From positions 248,001 through 312,000 of the forward strand of contig NJFT01000007.1 in the NCBI GenBank assembly GCA_002221725.1: 64,000 bases of DNA, written 5' to 3'. The position numbers and the translations under genes were made by a program. Below, one piece after another: positions 26,301 to 37,153 of this stretch. Under the pieces are notes generated by a model, which was given only the letters and a program-made list of their open reading frames with translations, ran no database searches and was not told where the DNA came from. The stretch's first letter is position 1; each line of letters starts with the position of its first letter. Source of the stretch: Scedosporium boydii. Its lineage: Eukaryota > Ascomycota > Sordariomycetes > Microascales > Microascaceae.

Positions 26301-29300
26301 TGCGAGTATGGGTTCTGGAGCAGACCAGACATCAACTGTTGGTGCGGTTTAAACCTTGTCCACTCCAAACTTTGTTGATGGATTCCTCGTCTTTCGGTGA
26401 AGGGGTTTTGTGTTATCCATCCAACACGCAATTTCAGGGCGTACCTTCATTTGAGAGTGGATATTCACTCTTCTCTGGAGAAAAGCTTCCGGACCAATAC
26501 CCTGCAAAACACATCCATGTTCATGCTGCTGCGTGTTTTAGATCCGTCCCTAACCTGCAAGCTATTCCATCGGTATCAAACTGGTCTTTTTCTCCATCTA
26601 GCCAACTGGGATGCCGATGGTATTCAAAAGGCACCACACGAAACTCCCCATACAAAGCAACGCTTTTGAAGAAGAGTCCTCGGGTTCGGCACCGTTGGGC
26701 AGCGTTTTGCGGGTAGTGTACGAAGTAAGCTACCTAAACCGAACAATTAGTGGATCTCCGAAATCAAGCCCCGCAGAATCGAACCAGATGTAAAAACTAG
26801 CTTCTCCAGCCCTTTCTCTCTACTAGTGTAGTCGATTAGCGCATCATTTACTCAAAAGCTTTCAGTCTCTTCTTCGTCGTGCAGACCGAAGAATTTTCTA
26901 GACCCCAGACTATTAGGGTGGAACCGGAGTCGAGTTTGTCGCCACATTCATGAACCCATTCGGATGTTAGGAGGATTTTAGCGCCTTGGAGTGCGGATGG
27001 GTATGGTCTGATAGAGCGCTGTCAAATTTACGACCAAATTTGCCCATCAACCACGGAGGAAACAGGTTTGATATTGCTGTCCATCAACTCGAATCGGGGG
27101 GGGTAAAAGGTCCATGCTAGTGTCGACTGAGGTTCAACCGTTTTGGCCTTGTCCCCTCCTTCCGGTGCTTGGTGCTCCTGCAAGGCACTGCACGAATGTC
27201 CGTGATGGGCAATCGCATGCCTAGTATGGGAATAAGGTGAGGGGCTTTTTTTGTGAACATAAGATGAGATGAACAGGGGTCCCTGGGGAGGGAGTCCAGA
27301 ATGTAATGTGTATGTATTACGAAGTATTCTCCTAGTAGGCGGTTGTCGGTATGTCACACCTTAGATTTCGTTCTCTAGTGCTCTTGCCGATTTTACCCAG
27401 ACCCGTTATGCGGCGAGAACTGTTACACATCACACTTTCTGGAACTGAATGGAGATGGTGATGATCTGCTGTTGAGTCTCTTCAAGAAGACCAGCCGCGC
27501 TGGCCTGTGCATGAAAATCAAGCCCTCGTCTCTCACACATATGGGACAAGAAATCAACTGAATCGAGAAAGAGGGAAAGTGGAAGGGGCAGCGGATATGG
27601 GATCGACGGTCTGGATCGAGAGGTAGCGGCGGAAGTCGAAGATCGAGATGCCATGCATTGGGGCGGAATGCACCAACTCCAGTGAGTAGCAGTGATGACG
27701 TAGCTGTGCTGGGGATTGGGTCTCCAAACTGCTTGTACAAAGTAGGAAGCGGAGCACTGCAAAGTCGTCACTAACATTGATGAATACTGTTACTTCTTAG
27801 TTATTAACGACACGACATTGCGGCGGGCTCGAATGTGATTAACAATGGGCTACTCCTGCATCCACCAAAGGAAGGAGTAGCCCAATCTGCTGTGGAGGAT
27901 TGGCGCGGCCCGGCATAATAAGCAAAACTATGATGGGTCGTCGCAGGCTGTCGCGTCGAATGCAGGCAATATCAGGCGGGAGCATCTCCCAAGACGAAGT
28001 AGGTACCGAGGATGCCACTTTCCAATAATGGAAAGAGTTCTGATCCTGAATATTACGTATCGGGCACATTCACAGTGTTATGTGAGTGTATTTTCCGCAC
28101 AGCACCTCACCCACCAGAGTAATAATATGCGTCGGGGTGGGTGTGAGCATGGACCATTATGATGTGCGAGGTACTGGAAGGGGAGAGAGTGTGTATGCGT
28201 GAACGAGAACGGGATAAAAACACCAGGATGCAGGATGCAGTCCGTGCTTCCTATTGTCTTGGCGCCACCCACCCCAAAATAATATCTTCCTTTTTTTGTC
28301 CTTTTTTTAGTCAGTGAAGTTCGAAAAGTCTCGTACTCCAAGTATGAAGTCGTAATCTAGGGTCACACTCGTCGTTCCATCCGTGTCCGACGAAACGCTC
28401 TTACTTCACATTAAGTACATCCTCGCAGACAATGGGACGTGGATTGGGGAGTCATTAGTGTACAGGGTGCAGCTTCATTGAGAAGGTAGGTTGAACTTGA
28501 ACGGTACGGGGTACTTCGTAGAATTATGACGACAGTACTCCTACAAAAGGTAGGCTACAAGTATACGAAGTACAAGCACGATATGGAAGGCATCCTGTTC
28601 CCCCTTGATTGGAGGGAAGCGCACCGTCACATCATAATATTCTTTCTGGTGTTGGTGCCATTTCGGGGCCTTGGACCGGGAACGGACTGAACTCTCCGGG
28701 TCAGGGTCCTTCCGACTGTCTTCAATGTCCGCCAAATCCGGATTCGAGATTTCATAGGTTTGGTAGTACCAAGTATAATAGTATATAATACGAGACCGAG
28801 AGCACGAGGTTCTATGATGCGACATGGGCATGTCTAGATATCAACATCAAGCTAAGACCTAACTTCATATGAGATTGATGAGGCTCTTCCCGCACCAGAT
28901 TTCTTCACACCGTACTTCGTACTGATGTTAATGCCAAGTTGACCAGTGGGAAAGCTCAACAAGACAACTGAGATTGCATGTGGCAGGCGTGGTCTAGCCA
29001 TGTCAGGATCACATGAAAAGGCCCACCAAGATCATGGATTGAGTAAGAACATTCGATGAAGATTTGCCGAACGCAAGGGTTATCCTCGGAAGGCACGCAG
29101 TAAATAATACGCAGAGCTAGCGTCGGAGGAAAGGCCTCACTGCAGCGGGACTTGCTCATTGCATTGTGGAATGGCTCTAATACCTGTCGTGACAAGGGTT
29201 TGGATGGATGCGTCGAAGTCAAAACGATTAATCTAGTCTCAGCCATTCTAATATGGAAAATAAGGTACCTTTGGTGGATGTTACAGGTGGGAATACTAGC

Positions 29301-30938
29301 AGCAACAAAGAAAATTGTCCGAAGCCAGTCGTCCTTTCGCGGATTTTCTTCTCAACGAGGCCTAGCAAATAATATGTAACGTACGTACTCTGGAAGCTGT
29401 CTCCGCTTCCCAGATACATCGATCTAAAGGGGCCGATGCGGGACGGAGAGCCATTGATCCTACAGTGTGGGAAATGGGAAGAGGACAAAATTGAGAATCG
29501 GGAAATCTGGTTCGCATCATGCTTCGGGTTGTGGAGAGTAGATCAGGGGACATCTGGGTGTTTCCAGTCATAAGATCAAAGGCCTGTGATTTCCTGATTT
29601 CCTGATGTGAGGAGATCTAAAACTCCAACCCCAGACGTTTTCGTGAGCTGGAGTGGCGGTCAACATGTCGAGCAAAAAAAAAAAGGAACCGCGAACTGCG
29701 ATAGACTTCAAGCACCCCTGGGTTAAAATAGTTTGCCAATTAAGCCTGGCCCAAATTGGTTGGAAATACTTGTTAGATTGCTGCAATCCACGTTACCACC
29801 AATTGATAACCAGCGATGGCCCCGGTTCCATGGTAAGGCCACTGCCGTCACAAGAATCTATAACCATACTGGACTAGTGTCTTCCATCTGTCGTCTCTCA
29901 ATCGTGTCAGAGCGAGCGGCACCGTCCGAGGTCCCTACTTCAGGAACAGACCAGAGCTGGTGTCGGATGAGCCAAAGAAACGCATCAAAATTTCACTGGT
30001 ACCGGAGCAGCAATGTACATGTCCCGTCATCTACGGTTACACTGTCCGAAGTTTGGGACGGTGTGGATCAGGAGGAAGTGGTAATCGTCACACAATGCAT
30101 CTTGATAGACTGTCAAAGCTGGGCAAAGGCTATGAATAGTTATTACCTTACAGCTCGATATGCCACACCTCATAAACGTAGGGCCGAGGGGGGATACACC
30201 TGCAGCACGGTCGAACCAAAGCCGAATGCACCCATCAACATGCATACCTACCTGCGGAGTACTTCGTACATGATGTGTATACACTGCTTGAGAGGTTAAC
30301 CATCAACATCGACCGGTATGCTGTATGACGATGAATACCCACCGTAAGCGCAGGGACGCAAGGAGTGTTTGTGGCTCAATGGTTCCTGTGCTGCAGCCGC
30401 CGTCGAGGAAAGGAACAGAGATTGATTTAATTGTTCGGAATATGAGCGGAGCCTGCCGAGGTAACAATGGCTATGTACGAAGTAGGAGTGTCGAATCCTT
30501 GGGACGTATCAAGTCTCATCTGGAGCATGATATCTGGCGGTCTCAAGTACTTGCATCCTATGGGCATGGTTCGTTCTTTTCCGAGCTGTCGAATGTTCTC
30601 ATTGTCGTCGGCTAGGTGATGCACTTGAATGGAGTCTTCCTTTCGGAACGAGCTTGGAAAACCATGGTGCCTCGTTTGATTAAAATACTGAGGGGTTTTT
30701 GATGGTCCCGATCTGAAATTTAACAGCTCCGAGGCATGTCACGATGTTCCGCCAAGCGATTGACAGCCGCAAATTTCAGACAGTGCGTTCTTGAGACTTG
30801 GGCTGGGGTACTAAGAGCACATCTCTCATCCCATCCCGGATACCATATTATCCGCAGGTGATGCAAAGTTTAAACGACGGGCGTTACCAGTAAAACCGCA
30901 AACACGGTTTTCCAATGCCTAAAAAAGAAGAAAAGTAT

Positions 30939-30962
30939 AAAAAAAAAAAAAAAAAAAAAAAA
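30939..30962 (+). repeat. A24 homopolymer
   Basis: Twenty-four consecutive A residues. It could be the poly(A) tail of a degraded retroposed sequence, but I see no retroelement or gene copy upstream of it. Confidence 0.8.
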
Positions 30963-33900
30963 GATAAAGCCTCCAAAGATAAAGGCAAAAGCAAGAATTT
31001 CGAGGACGGGGAGAAAGCGTATGGAAAAGCGCCCCTGTCAACATGCAGAAAATAGTTTTGAGCGCCATTTTGGATGGCAACACAGCACAGCTACCGGCAT
31101 CAACAGGAAGACAGAGGAGGATGAGTAAAGAGATGAGACTCACGATATCTTTCCGCTTACTTCTCTCCTCCCCCACCACCACCTCCTCCTTTTCTTCTTC
31201 TTTTGCCATCCTCTTGTCGGTGGTCGCACCACTTCCCCTGGGACATCTCTGTTATTTTGAACCCACGTTGCAGGACCTTGCAGAATCAGGGTCCTCCATC
31301 CATTGGTGACCTTAACCCTCACGAGTACGAAGTGCAAGGCCCAAGTACTCCGAAGCTTCCTGGTCTCAGTATCTTCTTGTACTGTCCCATGGTACTGAAT
31401 ATGGTTGGTACTTGGGAGGAACAGTGCGTTAGTGGCAATACATCAAGAGTTACCAGCCATATTGGCAAGGGTTTTGAAGTGACTCGCAGACGTGGACCGT
31501 GTGTGGAGTAGCTTTTCGGCTCGCCGCGTTCCCTGGAGGCAGATTGATGGATGATACGGATGATACCTCGATGGCACTAGTTTGCACGAAGTCACGACAC
31601 CACTCTTGAAAATCTAGTGTAGCGTACTTTGTACAGAATACACCCCAAAGTACTCTCCTTCACTCAGAAGCTGGGGTCTTCGAGGGGGTCGTTCTTTCCA
31701 CAACCCCCCAGGTTTGTTAATTATCCCATACGTCTCTCCAAACGAGTCTCCTCCAACAATAGGCTCGCCTTCTCTTATTAGGGTTTGAAATTTGGAGTCG
31801 GCACCAAGTCCCAATTTCCAGGTTCCAAGAACAACGTCGTCTGATAAGAACATCCTAGACATACATGGGGCATTTCCTGAACGGTTCACGATTTGGTCTA
31901 GTTTCCCCCCCGCTGCCTCCTTAATTCTAGTCGCCATGGCCTGGTCTCCTTCTGGTGGAAACCTTTTAATATGAGCATGACGTTGCGATCGATCACACTT
32001 CCAGATCCCCACAAACTCGCAATATATCTAGTATGCTTGAGTGATTTGAAGCTTGCCTGTTTGTTATGTTGTGCTACCCCCTCTGCAGCATGCGCTTTCT
32101 GTCAACTAAAAGATATTGGGAAGGTAGGAAGCGGGCTCCATCCGTTCCTTCTCTTGAATTAATGCTACTGCTGAATATCTCCCAAACCTCCAGGAGCCAC
32201 TCACGAATGTCTTGCCCTGGCGCCTCTTCCACAGTTCAACTTTGCCCCATGCCATGGGTTGAAATTTCCCATGTCCTGCGTATAATTGTACTTCCTCCTT
32301 CTACCGCTGCCGTGTGGCGGAAGTCAGAAGTGACCATGACCTGGCCCTTGGGTTATCGACACCCCTCTCCGGACCGGCAGCAACCTTCTCCTGACACTTG
32401 GGTAATGCCTTGTGAGAAGGACCCTTATTTTATGCCTGTGGCCCTGGGCGAAGACTTCAATATTGTCTCTGCTTCAGAACGTCGCTTCCTGCAGAATACA
32501 TGCACCCCAAGTGTTCTGACTTGTACATGGCCAGAACATCAAGCAAGATGTATCCTACGGAGTACACATGCTCTCCGATTAATCGATACTGTCCAGTTGA
32601 TACTTCACCCGTCTCTTTCAGTCGCCTAACATTGCATGCGGCGGGCTCCAGTGACAATACATCAATGGCGTGGCCCTTCTTGACACTCGCAGACTCATGC
32701 AGCGAGACAATCCGCCGCCCCTGTCAGTATGGGCGTCGAGGCAATTCTCCATCCTATTGTTCCCTTCTCTCTCTATTATGTCTATTTTTCACAATAAGAA
32801 CAAGGCATTGTTTTATTACCATCATCGATGGCATGCTACACAGATTGCCGTAATCCTTGCTGTTTCGTCTAGTACTTCTTGGTCTTGTTGTACCTGTGTA
32901 GTTTGTACAATCTCCCTCCTCCCCGGCTGCCGTTTTTTGACGGGCACCTTCCTCGATCCACTAATATAAAGAATCCTAGCGTGAGACTACTGCGCACTCC
33001 GGGCGCTCCAACAAGCCCCAAAACAAGGGGACAGACAGACAAGCGCGCACATTGATACTTCGTACTTTGATACACCACACTCGCATACACCACACCACAT
33101 CACACACCACCCACCACGCTACGACTAACACTACAAGGACGACCACCACAACCATTTGATTCTGCATTTTCTGGCACCCCCCTGCACCAGATCCCATTGA
33201 TCTTTGGTACACTCCCCATACAGCTAGCTCAAGTTGCCTGCTTCGTACTCTCCGTTCTTGGACATGATGTAGCCTTGGGACCTTCCACCCCAGTGTCTTC
33301 CTCGAATCTGTCGATCTTCTTCCTCCCAAGTGCTGTCTTGGACCTGATCCCTTGTAATCTCAACTTACACCGGGAGCAACCTACTCTTGCATCAACCTAG
33401 GCCCCTTACCTCAAATCCTCAACACCCTGCCAATACCACTACCATAGTCACTGCACCCCTCTTGGTCCCTTGTCCTATTGATCGAACACGGCCATTCTCC
33501 GTCCTGCATGGCTGTACGTATGAAGTAGTCAACGGAGCAAGCTCTCAAATATGCACATGCAACCTGCTCGTTACCACCGTCCCTGCGCAGCAAGCCCAAG
33601 CCCAAGGTCTCCCCCTCCCCCGAAAACTCTGGCCAGAATCGGAGAGAGGGACCGTTGTGGCATACGAAGTAGGTTCGTTACCCTTGATTAGCACCCGCCC
33701 CAGAAGCTAACCAGGGTCTCCCTGGAACCTACCCCCCTCATCCTATCCCCCTGCCGCTTTTCCAGAGCAACTTGTCCCAAACCATACTACCCCGTCCTTT
33801 ACCTGCCAATTGCCCACACCCCTTGACGAGCAGAAAGAGCTGCACAAAACTTGACCATCAGCCACCCCGTCCCCATCCAAAGTTTCCTTAAAAGCCTCCC

Positions 33901-34783
33901 ATCTGACAGCTCTGTTGATAACTTCGACATCCTCCCATCGCACAACGCAAGGACAAGACTCTACCAAATTTGCTGTTTGCCCTTCCCCCCTCTCAGAGCT
34001 GAGGGAAACCCAATTCTAGAGCTTAAAAAAGAAGAACCAGTGCGCCAAGAGTCCCGTTAGGTCACTACGCCTCGACGTCTCCGCGTGTCCTGGGCCCTGG
34101 TGGTCGTTTCTGCAGTCATCCGACGCCATCGACAACTAACGATCACTCCCGGATCCGGTGTTACTGATCCCGCAAGGTTCGAGGTTCGACCTGTCCTAAT
34201 CAGTATTGCACGGTGCCAAATCTTGGTCAACTCCCCAGTCCACTCGCCCATCACCGCCGATTTATAGGAATTTGTACCTCCCCAGCGAGACTCCCAACAC
34301 TAGTTTCTAGCTCGAACGGCACTGTTAACCATCTCTCCTTCACTCGGATTTCGCTTTTGTACGCGAGTCATCGCGGCTAGCCGTGCTGGGGAATTCGAAA
34401 CCATATCTTCGTTTTTTCGGCCAACCCTTTCCCCGTTGTTGCTTGTTCTATTCACCTAAACAGCTGCTCTGCCATCCCTTCGCTCCTTTCAGGCTTCCGA
34501 CCACCACATTCGCGGGACGGTATTGGTTGGAATTCAGGGGATTCGTAACTCGGCCCTGCGTGCCGACCGTAAAGTCCTCGAACTCTTTTTCCCGGACGCA
34601 GCGCCACTTCATGCCGGCTTGACGTCGACGAGATAGCGGACGGGTTTGAGTTGTCCGTCCAGCGGGCAACCTGCTCACAGATTCAAGTGCTGGAGGTCGG
34701 GGCTGTCGTCTCGGTGGACGACGTTTAGACGCCGCTCGACCCAGTCACTCCCAAGACACTCGCCAGGGCGAACCAACCCACCC

Positions 34784-37153
34784 ATGCCAGGAATCAGCCC
34801 AGCCGCATATCAATCCTTTCCTCCTCTCGGCAAACGCCGAGGTATATCGGACCTGGCGAGCTTCTCATTAGACCTGACCTGGGCTGATAAAAGAGCAGAG
34901 TCCGTGGCTGCTGCTCGGTCAAGGGCCTACCCCTCTCCGCCCATGTCAGGATCTCCTCCACTCCCACCCAAATCGAGATCAGAGGCAGGTGATGGGAGTC
35001 AAATACATGGGCCGTACCCAGCGCCGCCGCAGCAACCTCAGCATCCCCAAGATGTTTATCGTGGGCAGCCTCCTCATCAGAGCCGTACCGAAGACATCAG
35101 GGCCCAACTCCCACCAACCTTGCCGCCTCCACCGCCGCCTTCAATCCGATCCTACCCCCCTCCAGAGACCTCAGACAGAATGGGCTACTATCATCCCCTC
35201 GAGGGCCCAGTGCCAAGGAGGTTATCTTATCCCCCTCCAGGACCTTCCCAAATACTGCAACAGCAATCCCTATACCCAACCGCACCTCCGGTAACCGGCG
35301 CACCACCTGCTTACAATCCGCCGACCCAGCCTCCTGCGCCGGTCGCGACGACCTTTGAGCCTCCTAGACCCGCCAGGAAAGCCAAGGGCCATGTCGCGTC
35401 CGCATGTGTTCCCTGTAAAAAGGCGCATCTTAGGTGCGTGCCCACTAGCTAACCAAAACTTCCGGCATATGTTCAGTGTATACTAACATGGAACAGATGT
35501 GACGGTACGTGTTTTTTCGCCTCTGTGATTTTTTTTCAAGTTTGGTCGTGCGACACCGAAGCGGACGAGTATGGACGGCGACGCGCCAAACACGCACCAC
35601 CGTTTTGTAAAGAGGGGGGCGTGATATGTTGCTGCAGCCATTCCCCGTTTCGGTCGACCGGCGTGTGTTCCGCTCTCACTCGGAGATTTAGCATCATGGA
35701 CGACTGTTTGAGGAGCGATATTGAATGACGCATACCGCATTATGAAGCTCAAATTCTGCATTGGCCAGCTTGTTTTGTGGCAAGGACACACCAAAAGTTG
35801 GAGCAAGTGTTCCCTGGAAGCGCAGGGGCTGGGAATTCTTCGTTAAGCCGAAATCTTGAAAGTAAGACCGCGATGACTGACATTGTTTTCTCTTGTCCTC
35901 CCTGTTTAGCGCAGCGTCCATGCTCTCGATGTATGATGAACGGCAAGGAAGAGTCTTGCATCGATGTTCAACATAAGAAACGAGGACGACCACGGTTACG
36001 CGACGATCGAGATTCCCGATTCGACGGCTCGAGGTTTACCTCGGGGCAGGATGCTGGGTTAAGGAGACCGTTGGGTGCGTACCCAGGCGGCCCCATTCTA
36101 GCAGGGTACGAGGCCACTCTCCGTCGTAATAGTTCATCGCACCGGGTTCTAAAATCTCAACCAAGCGAGTCGACGGGTCCCAGGTTTATCGAGCATGCAC
36201 TTCCTAGTGATGCCAACGTCTACCCAGCGCCGCCTTTGTCCATCGCAACCCGACCGCCCGAGCCCGTAGCCTACCTGACCACGGAACTGGAACTAGTTAA
36301 GGCTTCAACGACATTCGCCGAGTCTGTCGGTATATCGTCGCTGGCAGGGCGGTCTTTGTTTGACGTCGTGGTACCAGCGGACAGGGATCGTATCGGAGGC
36401 TACAAGAGGCAACTTCAGGATGATCGTTCACGCCAAGAACCGCGATATCTTCCGCCAATATTCAATAAACAGGAAAGCGAGAGGGTGATCCAAACCCTTG
36501 GCTTTGGTCCGGAAGATGTGTCAAGGATCCCGCTTGACCGACAAGGACATCTCGTGTTCCAGGCAATGGATGGACAACAAAGACCGCAGTCGTTCCAATT
36601 TGGCCTCGTAAAGGTCGAGTCCATCTATGTGGTCGTTTTACGGCTCAGCGTCGTACCGAGATACCCCTACCCCTCGCCTTCTCCACATTCCAGAGAATCA
36701 GCGGTAGCCTCGTATCCCTACCAGGCGCACCCGCCTCACCACCAGCATCAGCAGCCGTACATGCAGCATACTCCGGTCTCGGCAACCTTCGATCCAAACC
36801 GACCCAGGTTCGACCAAGGTCCTCCAGCAGGTCGCCCAGTCACGGCACCACCAGGCACCCAATTGTTGTCCGGCCCTAGTCCGGGGGTTAGTCCCGGAGT
36901 ACCCGCGTACTCTCCGTCGCCTAGCCGACCTGACTATGCCGTTGGGCACTCGTCGTATCAGATTCCTCGGAGCGAATTAGCGAGCGCGAGCCGAACACAG
37001 CAGGCGACGTCGTTTCAACTCCCCCCGATCCGCGCGCATCCGCAACCTGGAACGATGACCATAGGCGAATCTGCTTCAACCCGGGATGAGAGATTGGGCC
37101 GTGTTGATATCGGAGGGCTGATTGACAGGCCGGACCATGCCCAGAGACGTTGA
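34784..37153 (+). CDS. Zn2Cys6 transcription factor with PAS-like domain
   Basis: A predicted nuclear DNA-binding regulator. Three exons are read: 34784-35433, 35497-35504 and 35910-37153, giving 633 residues. Residues 1-205 are Pro/Ser-rich and disordered. The zinc cluster spans about 208-236 with spacing C-x2-C-x6-C-x5-C-x2-C-x8-C (ACVPCKKAHLRCDAQRPCSRC core). It is complete only if the 8-base middle exon is spliced in. A basic KKRGRPRLRD stretch follows, resembling an AT-hook core. A PAS-like segment (about 338-475, YLTTELELVKAS...GRSLFDVVVPADRDRI) comes next, then a long Pro/Gln-rich tail. The usual fungal middle homology region is not seen. The ATG giving MPGISPAAYQ is chosen; the frame is open a little further upstream, so the N-terminus is uncertain. 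Target genes cannot be named from sequence. Confidence 0.85.

Larger units (their letters stand above)
22806..31622. repeat. recurring TAGTGTAG / CTACACTA octamer
   Basis: Seven exact copies start at 22806, 22816, 22875, 25802, 25898, 26824 and 31615. About 0.27 are expected by chance in this 8.8-kb span. Several abut or lie within 25 bases of a TAC-TTC-GTA word or a variant of it, for example at 22799-22823, 25795-25809, 25898-25922 and 31615-31633. Function unknown. Confidence 0.5.
17069..33671. repeat. dispersed 9-bp words TACTTCGTA / TACGAAGTA
   Basis: Exact copies start at 17069, 17727, 22799, 23609, 25072, 25157, 25660, 25914, 26719, 27318, 28512, 28564, 28913, 30260, 30476, 33056 and 33663. 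Both orientations occur. Each is TAC and GTA arms around TTC or GAA. Flanking bases share no consensus, so the conserved unit is just 9 bp. Chance predicts about 0.13 copies in this 16.6-kb tract. One-base variants lie at 21401, 25795, 26241, 27736, 31625 and 33519. A sister word TACGGAGTA/TACTCCGTA occurs at 20206, 23236 and 32556. Function unknown. Confidence 0.8.
14309..34783. other. 20-kb gene-poor region rich in TACTTCGTA words
   Basis: I find no recognisable gene in these 20.5 kb. The longest open frames (137 aa minus at 20498-20911; 166 aa plus at 26216-26716; 188 aa plus at 29733-30299; 187 aa plus at 32066-32629) lack domains, splice logic and matching neighbours. I see no intact transposase, reverse transcriptase, long terminal repeat or tRNA. 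It holds simple repeats (17975-18009, 20411-20424, 23326-23365, 30939-30962) and, from 17 kb on, seventeen exact copies of TACTTCGTA/TACGAAGTA. It is not obviously AT-rich, so it does not look like a classical AT isochore. The last 500 bases are C/T-rich and probably hold the promoter and leader of the downstream transcription factor. Confidence 0.6.

Noticed and set aside
29733..30299. 188-codon plus-strand frame in the gene-poor tract
   Set aside because: It contains no recognisable domain and includes copies of the dispersed 9-mer, which are otherwise noncoding.
30939..30962. A24 run as a retroposon tail
   Set aside because: No upstream element, target-site duplication or gene copy could be identified; a simple homopolymer is the plainer reading.
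31614..32660. minus-strand open frames considered as a degraded cytochrome P450
   Set aside because: Loose resemblance to the heme-binding and preceding segments needs several frame jumps, and the Cys ligand context is not convincing.
14309..34783. biosynthetic cluster, defence island or giant mobile element in the long noncoding tract
   Set aside because: No synthase, nuclease, tyrosine recombinase, NLR or transposase domain can be read in any frame.
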